From Chitinophaga sp. (GTDB lineage Bacteria > Bacteroidota > Bacteroidia > Chitinophagales > Chitinophagaceae), in NCBI RefSeq assembly GCF_019236475.1, contig NZ_JAFAIX010000002.1, forward strand, positions 328,752-392,751: a stretch of DNA of 64,000 bases. Reading direction: 5' to 3'. A program made the translations under genes and the position numbers. Below are positions 35,429 to 43,745 of the stretch, in pieces (within the stretch, counting starts at the first letter, position 1; each line of letters starts with the position of its first letter). The notes under the pieces were generated by a model. The model ran no database searches. It saw only the letters and a program-made list of their open reading frames with translations, and was not told the origin of the DNA.

Positions 35429-36949
35429 ATGCGACTATTCATTATTGGAACATGGTGCCTTCTCTCCTTCGCCAGTAAAGCCCAACAGCGGGACTCAGCC
35501 CTGCAAGCCTATTGTAATACCTTATCTGCCCATCATCTTTATGATGGTAATATCGCCATGGCAGAAATGGGCAAAAAAGTATTTGCCTATGCCGGTGGAT
35601 ATGCGAACTATGCTACGCAACAGCCCAATACCTCACAATCCCGGTTTAACCTCGCTTCCATTTCAAAGATTTTCACGTCTACAGCCATTCTTCAGTTAAA
35701 AGAGCAAAGAAAATTAAAGCTGGAAGACGAAGTAATAAAGTACCTCCCCACGTTCCCATTTAAAGGCATTACCATCCGCCATCTGCTGACCCATACTTCC
35801 GGATTACCCAATCTGGAACTATATGAAGAAGTTGTGAAACAATACCCGGATACTGTGATATCAAATGCCGCTGTTTTACCGCTGCTGCAACAATGGAAGC
35901 ATGGACTATACTTTCCTCCCGGCGACCAATTTCGTTACTGCAATACCAACTATACCTTACTGGCCTTAATCGTGGAAAAGATTACTGGAACCTCCTTCCC
36001 TCTTTATCTGCGTCAGCACATTTTCCTTCCTGCTGGCATGAAAGATACTTATGTAGCTGTTTATGGCAGTAAAACAGATACCCTCTGTGTGAAGCAACAA
36101 GTAAAACCAACATACTATGACTCCCTTTATTGCCCTTCAGAACAAGTGAAGCGCTATCGGTTCAGCGAATACAACAATCAGGCTAGTATAGGCCCATCCA
36201 ATGTCATCACTACTGTAGATGATATGATCCGGTTTGATAATGCTTTCTTTAGTGGGAAATTATTATCATTAAAAACAGTGGAAGAAGCGCTTACACCATT
36301 AAAACTGAATAACGGGAAAGAATACACGGAGCAAATGGATACCATGGAAGGAGAAGGCAGCGGCCAGTATGGGCTGGGCTGGGAAATATTCCATCAGCCC
36401 AACTTTGGACGCGGCGTTGGACATGGAGGATTTAAGTTCGGACTAGCCACCTTCTATTATCATAATATGGACCGGAACCAAATGATAGTGGCTTATACCA
36501 ATGGCAACAACCAATTTGGGAAGAATGTTACCTCCTGTTTTCAAATGCTCAACCACCTCCCAGCCCAGCAATTGGACTTAAGAAAATCAGCGGTTCGCGC
36601 CTATGCCAAAGCCTTGATAGAAAAAGGGCCAGATCATGCAGCATGTATGTTGCACCTCTATATGGCAGATACTACGCATTTCTATTTTAATAATAGGGAG
36701 ATGAACTTCCTCGGGTATGATTTTCTGTATCAATGTAGCGCCCCAGGCCACCAGCAATGGTCGCTGGAAACGTTTAAATTGAATACCTTCCTCGATCCAC
36801 ACAACTTCAATACCTATGACAGCTATGGCGAAGCCTTACTGGAATGTGGCTATAAAGCAGATGCGATCCAGATGTATAAACGTTCACTGGAATTGAATCC
36901 CACCAGTGAAGATGGGATTAAAGCCATGAAGAAACTGGGATTGATGTAA
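35429..36949 (+). CDS. beta-lactamase-fold serine hydrolase with C-terminal TPR-like tail
   Basis: 506 residues, exported (signal peptide ending SKAQ, about 19). Class C/esterase-type catalytic residues: S77-x-x-K80 in NLASISKIF, then Tyr170 in YCN (the YxN motif) and GHGGFKFG near 330 in place of the KTG triad. After the ~350-residue catalytic domain comes a segment of about 140 residues ending in a helical pair YGEALLECGYKADAIQMYKRSLELNP, which reads as a single TPR. Likely a peptidase, esterase or D-aminopeptidase; true beta-lactamase activity is not implied. Confidence 0.87.
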   Translation: MRLFIIGTWCLLSFASKAQQRDSALQAYCNTLSAHHLYDGNIAMAEMGKKVFAYAGGYANYATQQPNTSQSRFNLASISKIFTSTAILQLKEQRKLKLEDEVIKYLPTFPFKGITIRHLLTHTSGLPNLELYEEVVKQYPDTVISNAAVLPLLQQWKHGLYFPPGDQFRYCNTNYTLLALIVEKITGTSFPLYLRQHIFLPAGMKDTYVAVYGSKTDTLCVKQQVKPTYYDSLYCPSEQVKRYRFSEYNNQASIGPSNVITTVDDMIRFDNAFFSGKLLSLKTVEEALTPLKLNNGKEYTEQMDTMEGEGSGQYGLGWEIFHQPNFGRGVGHGGFKFGLATFYYHNMDRNQMIVAYTNGNNQFGKNVTSCFQMLNHLPAQQLDLRKSAVRAYAKALIEKGPDHAACMLHLYMADTTHFYFNNREMNFLGYDFLYQCSAPGHQQWSLETFKLNTFLDPHNFNTYDSYGEALLECGYKADAIQMYKRSLELNPTSEDGIKAMKKLGLM

Positions 36950-37276
36950 GTTTCATTAAACGCTAACTAGAAAAATAGAAAAAACTATTTGATGGTATCT
37001 TAGGTAAAATAGCCACTTCTTTCAAATAGAGTATAGCCTTCACCGTTATAAGGATAAAGAGATGGGGAGACACCATCTCTTTTTTCTCTTCCACCACCCC
37101 TATGAACGTCCCTAACTACCTGAATCCAAGCCCATTGCAATTTTGATCGCACTTTGTTCGGTGTTTGTTTGCACTTTTTAGGCATTTCAACTTGGTCCTG
37201 CTTGCCTCCTATTATAGATTTGAACCCACTGACTGAGCCGGCTCATTTTAACCATTCCACTTTAAACATTCCACAT
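36950..37276. other. intergenic region with a terminator hairpin
   Basis: 327 bp. AAAGAGATGG (37056-37065) and CCATCTCTTT (37073-37082) form a 10-bp stem followed by a T run: an intrinsic terminator of the serine hydrolase. The frame of the next gene is open from 37154, but that stretch has no signal-peptide logic and I treat it as leader. No other gene seen. Confidence 0.6.
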
Positions 37277-38860
37277 ATGAAAAAAAACAAGAACATCCCC
37301 TGCCTGCTGGGCATGCTAATCCTCCAAGCGGGCTTATGGACCTCCTGTTACAAAGCGGTTATAGATCCTCCCTATCATCAAATGAGTACTGTTGTCACTA
37401 CTACGCGGTATTATATTGACAACAACGGATCCGACTCCAGCGATGGGAAATCCCCTTCCACTGCTTGGAAAACCCTTAGCAAAGTGAATGCCGTCACTTT
37501 CCATCCCGGCGATTCTGTGCTGTTTAAAAGAGGCGGCTCCTGGACAGGAACGCTCGTCATCAAAAGTTCCGGGACCAGCGACGCCAGAATTACATTCGGG
37601 GCCTATGGCGATGGAGAAAAACCCCAGATTATCGGGAACAACACTACATTGTCTGCAGTACTCATTCAGGATGCCAAGTACCTTACATTTGAAAATTTCG
37701 ATGTTAGTCATCCACGAGCGGTGCGCCCACCGGATATCTCCCTCTGTGGTATCTATGTAGCCCTGGCTACCAACGGCGTTTACCCAGGGGTAGTTGTAAA
37801 GAACAATAATATCCATGATGTAGAGGGCATGCCGATTATGAACCGACATCTACAAGCAGGTATTTTTGTGCGGTCCAATGCCGCACAGGCGTACTTTGAT
37901 AGTCTATTGATTGAAGGAAACAACCTGGATCGCTGCTCTTCCAGGGGTATCATGATGGGAGACGGTAGTAATAAGGACACGACCTTTTACAATAATAATG
38001 TGGTGATCCGGCAAAATGTGGTCAACAATACTGCCCTAGAGGGGATTATCGTGTATACCTCCAAGAACGTGCTGATAGAGAAAAACAGGGTCTTGAATGC
38101 AGGAGCGTATACCCTTGGCGTGAACATGAACATTGTACTAGCAGGTTTATGGGGCCGAGGTAAAAATATGACCATCCAGTATAACGAGGTCGCCTATACG
38201 CGACTTACCAACCCCGTACCATATGCCTCCATGGACTCAGAAGCATTCGATATAGACCTCAGCACGCCAGGATATACGATTATCCAATACAATTATTCCC
38301 ATGATAATGAAGGCGGATTCTTTTTGCATATGGGCAATCCAGGGCCTGATTTCACTTATGGCATTGTACGTTATAATATTAGCCAGAACGATGGAAATGG
38401 CTTTAGCAACAGGGTTTTTGAGCTGCATGAGCATCCAAACGGCCTAGTAGTACCCATCTACATCTATAATAACACATTCTATAACGATGTAAAGATCGGG
38501 GTATTGGACCGTGCTGGTGGAACGGGTATTCATCCAGGATTGGAGTTTCGGAACAATATCTTCTATTCTGCCGCCACGCAATTCGATGATCAGACCAATA
38601 TCGTATATGATCACAACCTGTATTATCCAGGCCCTCCTGCTACAAGCGATAATTATGCCCTCACCGCCAATCCTGCCCTGGTGGCGCCAGGTACGGGTGG
38701 TAGTGGCATGAATACGACCACTGGCTATAAGATATCGGCTAGCTCTCCAGTGATTGGAGCTGGATTCTTGATGAACAATAATGGGGGTAAGGACTTCTTT
38801 AGCCAAATGGTATCTGCTACGCTGAACCCAGCGATCGGTGCGGCGGAGAAGGGGAATTAA
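37277..38860 (+). CDS. right-handed parallel beta-helix lipoprotein
   Basis: 527 residues from ATG 37277. Lipoprotein signal (LGMLILQAGLWTSC, acylated Cys about 23). A short lead-in has YYIDNNGSDSSDGKSP and AWKTLSKVNAVTFHPGDSVLFKRGG, typical of the first coil of pectate-lyase-like beta-helix proteins, followed by many rungs with N-N or N-x turns (VVVKNNNIHDVEG, VVIRQNVVNNTALEGIIVY, TIQYNEVAYTRL, YIYNNTFYNDV). Such proteins are often polysaccharide lyases or glycosidases on the surface. No lyase-specific catalytic residues can be fixed by eye. Single gene. Confidence 0.83.
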   Translation: MKKNKNIPCLLGMLILQAGLWTSCYKAVIDPPYHQMSTVVTTTRYYIDNNGSDSSDGKSPSTAWKTLSKVNAVTFHPGDSVLFKRGGSWTGTLVIKSSGTSDARITFGAYGDGEKPQIIGNNTTLSAVLIQDAKYLTFENFDVSHPRAVRPPDISLCGIYVALATNGVYPGVVVKNNNIHDVEGMPIMNRHLQAGIFVRSNAAQAYFDSLLIEGNNLDRCSSRGIMMGDGSNKDTTFYNNNVVIRQNVVNNTALEGIIVYTSKNVLIEKNRVLNAGAYTLGVNMNIVLAGLWGRGKNMTIQYNEVAYTRLTNPVPYASMDSEAFDIDLSTPGYTIIQYNYSHDNEGGFFLHMGNPGPDFTYGIVRYNISQNDGNGFSNRVFELHEHPNGLVVPIYIYNNTFYNDVKIGVLDRAGGTGIHPGLEFRNNIFYSAATQFDDQTNIVYDHNLYYPGPPATSDNYALTANPALVAPGTGGSGMNTTTGYKISASSPVIGAGFLMNNNGGKDFFSQMVSATLNPAIGAAEKGN

Positions 38861-38884
38861 TCTAGTTATCTATTTTTGGCATAA

Positions 38885-38914
38885 AAGAAGACCGGCGCAA
38901 TGGCCGGTCTTCTT
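38885..38914. terminator. bidirectional terminator
   Basis: AAGAAGACCGGC and GCCGGTCTTCTT, perfect 12-bp stem with a 6-nt loop between the convergent beta-helix and sigma-factor genes. Confidence 0.8.
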
Positions 38915-38932
38915 GCTATAAATAAGGTGCGA

Positions 38933-39586
38933 TTATTTAATCTCCAATTTATCAAGTATGGCAAATACAATCCTGTCGCAGCGGATAAGGTGGAATGGAA
39001 ATACCACATCGTTTTTGTAGAAGTTCGTGATATGCTCGCGGAGCATCATCTTGGCGCGGATTTGCCGGACTTTTACATTCACCCTGGAAATATCGAGGGC
39101 TTTGCTTGTTTCGGCCACATTCATCTGTTCCATTTCCCGGAGAATAAAAACTGCCCGGTATTTCTCCGGAATGCTTAGCAGCGCCTGCTCTAGCACTTTT
39201 CCCAGTTCTTTGTTAATCACTGCGTCAGCAGGGGTTTCTCTGGTTCTAGGGGCATCCTGGTGGTGCTCCACCACAGAAAGATCTTCGCTGGCGGCCTTTT
39301 TACCTTTCTTTAAATGCTGATGGCACTCATTGATCAGGATTCTTTTAAGCCAGGTACCAAATGCGGCTTCTTGTCGGAATTGACCCAGGTGCTGATAGGC
39401 ATTGATATAGGTGAGTTGCATGACATCCTCTACATCCATATCATTGTTCAGGTAAGACATCCCAAGTCGGAATAGACTGGCGTTGTGGCGTCTCATTAGT
39501 TGCTCATACAACCGGGTCTCCCCTGCCAGCACTCTGGCGATTAGTTCATTGTCCGTTAGCGTTTCAATAGGTTGAATAATACTCAT
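38933..39586 (-). CDS. ECF sigma factor
   Basis: 217 residues. Region 2 (about 15-85) includes DVEDVMQLTYINAYQHLGQF and FGTWLKRILINECHQHL; region 4 (about 135-185) includes SIPEKYRAVFILREMEQMNVAETSKALDIS-type sequence and ISRVNVKVRQIRAK, the recognition helix. A C-terminal tail of ~30 residues (FYKNDVVFPFHL...) goes beyond the usual end. No anti-sigma gene is adjacent; the first neighbour on that side is convergent. An inverted repeat just upstream (39621-39648) may be its control site. Confidence 0.9.
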   Translation of the reverse strand: MSIIQPIETLTDNELIARVLAGETRLYEQLMRRHNASLFRLGMSYLNNDMDVEDVMQLTYINAYQHLGQFRQEAAFGTWLKRILINECHQHLKKGKKAASEDLSVVEHHQDAPRTRETPADAVINKELGKVLEQALLSIPEKYRAVFILREMEQMNVAETSKALDISRVNVKVRQIRAKMMLREHITNFYKNDVVFPFHLIRCDRIVFAILDKLEIK

Positions 39587-39620
39587 TCAATCGGGTATTA
39601 GATGGATAAGGAGAAAATAA

Positions 39621-39648
39621 GTTACAAAAAATGACTACATTTTGTAAC
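39621..39648. promoter_or_regulatory. perfect inverted repeat between divergent genes
   Basis: GTTACAAAA (39621-39629) and TTTTGTAAC (39640-39648) are exact inverted repeats spaced 10 bp, 34 bp upstream of the sigma gene and 90 bp upstream of the divergent gene at 39739. Each half contains the TTTG of a -7 box, so it may be a shared operator or a pair of overlapping divergent promoters, possibly read by the sigma factor itself. Confidence 0.5.
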
Positions 39649-39738
39649 CTTTTCTAAAATCTGTCCTCTAATTCTTTTGGACGAGCCTGTAAAAGGCTGA
39701 CTATTAACTGAAACGACCCAAAAGCACAAATTAGAAAA

Positions 39739-40089
39739 ATGCTTAAAAACCAAAACTTTAGACCATCTGGCGATTCACTCCCTCCGTTAACACATCAGCG
39801 TGTACAGGAATTGAAACAAACTCCTAAAGGTCAATGCATTATGCAAGAGACGTTCAATGCTTTCCCGGAGTTGGTCAAATCGCTTACGAATGCTTTACAG
39901 GAAAAACTCAACAGTTTTACGAAGGCCCGTACCTCCCAAACTGGCAACCAAGAAGACCTAAGTCTAGACGCGCTGGTAGAGGAATATCAGTTCCTGGAAT
40001 TTGTTCAGTTCATTATGTTTGTGAAATGGAAGGAGGAAAAGAATAAACAAAGCAGCCAATACCTTCCAGGTAATCTCCAGGCAAACTGA
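39739..40089 (+). CDS. uncharacterised small protein, 116 aa
   Basis: Not recognised. Soluble and mostly helical by composition, with a low-complexity central part (TKARTSQTGNQEDLS) and a hydrophobic patch FLEFVQFIMFVKWKEE near the C-terminus. It is divergent from the ECF sigma gene and shares its upstream dyad, so a regulatory link is possible. Supported mainly by ORF length, normal codon use and the following terminator. Confidence 0.5.
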   Translation: MLKNQNFRPSGDSLPPLTHQRVQELKQTPKGQCIMQETFNAFPELVKSLTNALQEKLNSFTKARTSQTGNQEDLSLDALVEEYQFLEFVQFIMFVKWKEEKNKQSSQYLPGNLQAN

Positions 40090-40182
40090 ACTCCCCAGGT
40101 ACGTTAAACCCCTCTAGCCCATTGAGCAAATTTGAGTGTATTGTTGAGCATCATCAGCCTGACCAGTTGTAGCAAAGAATTT

Positions 40183-40219
40183 AAACAAGAAAGGCGACTG
40201 AAGGTCGCTTTTCTTGTTT
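40183..40219 (+). terminator. intrinsic terminator
   Basis: AAACAAGAAAGGCGACT and GGTCGCTTTTCTTGTTT pair through 17 positions with two G-U wobbles around GAA; a T-rich stretch follows. Confidence 0.7.
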
Positions 40220-40350
40220 CTCCACAAAAAGGTCCTCTTGGTGGAATCCCCCCATAATTTGTCGCATATGGCCGTTCTCTAAGTCAAATCTTCTCACCAT
40301 CTTTATAGGGAGGAAAGAATATAGGAAGATCCGTGTCTCTCTAAATAAAT

Positions 40351-40911
40351 ATGTTTATGCGAAAGTTAAAATTACAAGTGCATATCAGCGTAGATGGTTT
40401 CGTTGCCGGTCCTAATGGGGAACTGGACTGGATATTTACCGGAGCTAGCCAACAGCCTGTTATTGACCTGGCTGATAGTTGCGATACCATATTGATGGGG
40501 CGAAAAATGGCTCCCGGGTTTATTGAATACTGGGAAAGTGTTGTAGACAACAAACCCGACAGCAAGGAGATACCCCTCGCACAACGAATGGTAAATATGC
40601 GCAAGGTAGTATTTAGTCGTACCCTCACCTCCCTGAACGGTAGAAATGTGGAAGTCACCAACCAAGACTTGGCAACCACCGTAAATGCCCTCAAAATGGA
40701 ACCTGGCAAAGATATCATCGTGTATGGTGGCGCCGAATTTGTCAGTCAGCTCATCGAACACAATCTCATCGATGAATACCACCTGTTCACCAAACCCACC
40801 GCACTCGGCGACGGCCTCCGCATCTTTAAAAGCAGAACAGCCTTAAAGCTGATCAAATCCATTTGCCATGAAAACCTGGTAACAATAAATACGTATGTCC
40901 CTGCGGGATAG
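40351..40911 (+). CDS. dihydrofolate reductase-family (RibD C-terminal-like) protein
   Basis: 186 residues. LQVHISVDGFVAGPNGELDW is the N-terminal signature of the RibD_C/DHFR fold; DTILMGRKMAPGFIEYW and DIIVYGGAEFVSQLIEHNLIDEYHL are the later NADPH-binding and helix motifs. Stand-alone proteins of this group are NADPH-dependent reductases of unknown substrate; they are not the folate enzyme. ATG 40351 or 40357 both possible. Single gene, about 180 bp before the HTH-pentapeptide gene. Confidence 0.87.
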   Translation: MFMRKLKLQVHISVDGFVAGPNGELDWIFTGASQQPVIDLADSCDTILMGRKMAPGFIEYWESVVDNKPDSKEIPLAQRMVNMRKVVFSRTLTSLNGRNVEVTNQDLATTVNALKMEPGKDIIVYGGAEFVSQLIEHNLIDEYHLFTKPTALGDGLRIFKSRTALKLIKSICHENLVTINTYVPAG

Positions 40912-41094
40912 AAAGGATGTAATAATTACCAACCCATTCGGAAATCGAAAAAGATAATTGCTTGACTACTAATGCTGGTTGTTAAATAACAACTGAAAGT
41001 AGCGGTCACACAACTAATAGGAGCCGCCATTTTGCTGATTCCCGCAAGGAAACAGAATATCTTTATAGTGTCGAAAAAATTAAAATTAAAAAGT

Positions 41095-42021
41095 ATGGAC
41101 ACTAAGATAATTGGAGGCAAAATTGCCCAAGCGAGAAAGGCAATAAATATTTCTCAAGCGCAGCTTGCTCAACATTTGTTCATAAGTCCCCAGGCCGTTG
41201 GAAAATGGGAACGAGGAGAATCTATGCCAGATATCACCACTTTCAACCGTCTTGCGGAGATACTCGGCGTTGACCTGAACTATTTTTCAGAAAACCTGTC
41301 TACACCTGAAAGCCATGAAGCCACGCCGGTTGAACCCCAAGATAAACAACCAGCCATCGATCCAGCCATCCCTTCGCAGGAACGCCAGGTGCAAATGAAC
41401 TTAACAGCGATCAATCTGCAAGCAGGCGACTTCGCAGACGTTACCTTACATAACGGAAAATTCAAAGCCAGCTCGTTGCGAGGAGCCAATTTTTCCGGCG
41501 CAGACCTCACTGGCAGCTCGTTTGAAGTTACGGATGCACGCAGAGCCAATTTTGATGGCGCCAATCTAACCGACTGTAATTTTTCTGTTTCTGACCTTAC
41601 AGATGCCAGCTTCCGTACATCCATTCTCGTACGGACCATCTTTAATATCTCCGGACAAAACGCGCAATTCATAGATGCACAACTGACGGATGTTAGGTTG
41701 ATTAAAACCGATCTAAGAAAAACAACCTTTGAAAACTGTGCATTCAGTGGCGTGGACTTCAGTTACTGCGATCTGCGAGGGGTTTGTTTTGACGGCCAAA
41801 CCTTCATCGGCGTTAAGTTCGATAAATCGGCACTAAACAACGTTTCCTTTAAGGAAGCGACCCTCAAAAATGTCTCATTCACCCCTCCATTTTCCTTGAC
41901 AAACAAAGCATTCCTTGCGATGAAAACCATCTGCTTTGACGGCGCAAAGATGGATAAGTTGACCTATGCCACACTAAAGGGCCAAGGTGTATTTGAACTA
42001 TCAAAAGTGACTATCATTTAA
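41095..42021 (+). CDS. XRE-type HTH regulator fused to pentapeptide repeats
   Basis: 308 residues from ATG 41095 (MDTKIIGGKIAQARK). Residues ~5-62 form a Cro/C1-type helix-turn-helix (ISQAQLAQHLFISPQAVGKWERG). A Pro-rich linker (~70-100) leads into about 20 A(D/N)LxX-type pentapeptide repeats (~115-290: LRGANFSGADLTGSSF, ANFDGANLTDCNF, VDFSYCDLRGVCF), which fold as a right-handed quadrilateral beta-helix. Ten bp downstream begins a DrrAB-type ABC exporter, so this protein probably controls it. The pentapeptide part could mimic DNA, as in quinolone-resistance proteins, or serve as effector domain. The upstream region has a GTTGTTAAATAACAAC dyad (about 40979). Confidence 0.88.
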   Translation: MDTKIIGGKIAQARKAINISQAQLAQHLFISPQAVGKWERGESMPDITTFNRLAEILGVDLNYFSENLSTPESHEATPVEPQDKQPAIDPAIPSQERQVQMNLTAINLQAGDFADVTLHNGKFKASSLRGANFSGADLTGSSFEVTDARRANFDGANLTDCNFSVSDLTDASFRTSILVRTIFNISGQNAQFIDAQLTDVRLIKTDLRKTTFENCAFSGVDFSYCDLRGVCFDGQTFIGVKFDKSALNNVSFKEATLKNVSFTPPFSLTNKAFLAMKTICFDGAKMDKLTYATLKGQGVFELSKVTII

Positions 42022-42031
42022 AAGAAACTTT

Positions 42032-42793
42032 ATGGAAAACAATTCAATTCAAGTGATAGGACTGAAAAAGTCCTACAGGCAACTGCATGTCCTGAAGGGA
42101 GTGGATTTCGAGGTAGAAAAGGGCAGCATCTTCGCCCTCCTTGGGTCCAATGGTTCAGGGAAGACTACCATTGTCAAAATCCTCAGCACCCTGCTCAAAC
42201 AGGATAGCGGAATGGCTAAGGTAAACGGTTTCGACGTAGCTGTGCATCCAGACAAAGTACGTCAGTCGATCAGCCTGACTGGTCAGTTTGTTGCGGTAGA
42301 CGAGATATTGACCGGGCGAGAAAACCTGGTGATGATTGGCAGGCTACGGCATCTCAAAAATCCACATGACATCGCAAAACAATTACTACAGCGTTTTGGC
42401 CTCACGGAGGCGGCTGATCGCAGGGCTGGTACTTATTCCGGTGGTATGCGTCGCCGACTGGACATCGCGATGAGTCTTGTAGGTAGATCACCCCTTGTTT
42501 TCCTGGATGAGCCGACCACTGGCCTCGATCCCGAAGCACGCATTGAAGTTTGGAAAATGGTGAAGGAGCTTGCCGGCAACGGCACTACCGTATTCCTCAC
42601 TACGCAATACCTCGAGGAAGCAGAGCAGCTCGCCGACAAAATTGCGATTCTTCATGAGGGTAAAATAATTGTTAGCGGTACCCTCGCAGCGCTGAAAAGG
42701 CTGTTCCCGCCCGCAACCGTGGAGTATATTGAAAAGCAACCCACATTGGAGGAGATATTTCTTAGCATTATTAACCCAAAAAACGAAAACTAG
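42032..42793 (+). CDS. ABC transporter ATP-binding protein (DrrA-like)
   Basis: 253 residues. Walker A GSNGSGKTT (38-46), Q-loop in SLTGQFVAVDEIL, signature YSGGMRRRLDIAMSL, Walker B LVFLDEPTTGLD, and H-loop replaced by Gln (FLTTQYLEEAEQLAD), as in DrrA. Energises the ABC-2 permease encoded immediately downstream. It starts 10 bp after the HTH-pentapeptide gene. Such exporters move hydrophobic drugs or lipids; no substrate is evident. Confidence 0.93.
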   Translation: MENNSIQVIGLKKSYRQLHVLKGVDFEVEKGSIFALLGSNGSGKTTIVKILSTLLKQDSGMAKVNGFDVAVHPDKVRQSISLTGQFVAVDEILTGRENLVMIGRLRHLKNPHDIAKQLLQRFGLTEAADRRAGTYSGGMRRRLDIAMSLVGRSPLVFLDEPTTGLDPEARIEVWKMVKELAGNGTTVFLTTQYLEEAEQLADKIAILHEGKIIVSGTLAALKRLFPPATVEYIEKQPTLEEIFLSIINPKNEN

Positions 42794-43564
42794 ATGGAAA
42801 CCACAAAGAACTATTTTCTCATGGATACCAGTGTAATGCTGGGACGATCCTTGCGGCATGTCTTTCGCAGTCTGGATACCATTATCACCGTTACTATCAT
42901 GCCTATTGCGATGATGTTGCTGTTTGTATATGTATTTGGTGGCGCCATTCAAACAGGCACGCCTAAATATGTAAATTACCTCTTACCGGGTATCCTATTG
43001 ATTGCCGTTGCAAATAGTATTGGCTACGTGTCTTACCGGCTGTTTACGGATGTGCAAAGGGGTATATTTGAGCGTTTTAATTCCATGCCTATTGCGCGTT
43101 CTGCCGCCTTGTGGGGGCATGTACTGACCGCCTTGGTATCCAATGCTATTTCGCTTACCGTCATCGTTCTCATTGCGGTTATCATGGGCTTCCGCTCCCC
43201 TGCGGGCGTTTTATCCTGGCTGGCAGTAGCAGGTATACTCGCGATGTTTACACTCGCACTCACCTGGATTGCAGCGATTGCCGGATTGTCTGCAAAATCG
43301 GTGGATGGCGCCAGTGTGATTGCTTATCCTATTCACTTCTTGCCATTGATTAGCTCCGCGTTTGTGCCTACTAAATCAATGCCAGCAGGGGTTCGCGCCT
43401 TTGCCGAAAATCAGCCGGTAACATCGTTCGTAGAGGCTATACGCGCTTTGCTCTCTGGGCAACCAGTGGGTAATACCATCTGGATAGCGCTTGCCTGGAG
43501 CCTAGGTATCATGTTAGTAGCGTATGTATTGGCGATGAATGTTTATAAAAAACGAAAGGCATAA
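42794..43564 (+). CDS. ABC-2 type permease (DrrB-like)
   Basis: 256 residues, six transmembrane helices. The ABC-2 pattern includes the first cytoplasmic helix region and the central NYLLPGILLIAVANSIGYVSY, with GIFERFNSMPIARS matching the conserved coupling element of DrrB and daunorubicin-type permeases. Its ATG directly abuts the stop of the ATPase gene (TAG ATG), so the two are translationally linked. Confidence 0.92.
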   Translation: METTKNYFLMDTSVMLGRSLRHVFRSLDTIITVTIMPIAMMLLFVYVFGGAIQTGTPKYVNYLLPGILLIAVANSIGYVSYRLFTDVQRGIFERFNSMPIARSAALWGHVLTALVSNAISLTVIVLIAVIMGFRSPAGVLSWLAVAGILAMFTLALTWIAAIAGLSAKSVDGASVIAYPIHFLPLISSAFVPTKSMPAGVRAFAENQPVTSFVEAIRALLSGQPVGNTIWIALAWSLGIMLVAYVLAMNVYKKRKA

Positions 43565-43745
43565 GGTGATTTAAACGATGATGGGCTTATAAAATAATGG
43601 CTATAATGGTCAATTTAGTGGTAGTAGCCCCGAGGTAGTATAGGTATCTTAGCAAATGCGTCATTCCAACCTCCTAGCGTGGCTAACTTGTTTTTCTATT
43701 CCTGTCGGAAAAAATTTATCCTTCAAATTAAATCATGCCGCCAAA

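Noticed and set aside
35429..36949. True beta-lactamase (antibiotic resistance gene)
   Set aside because: SxxK and YxN are present, but the KTG triad is replaced and a TPR-like tail is added; an esterase or peptidase is more likely.
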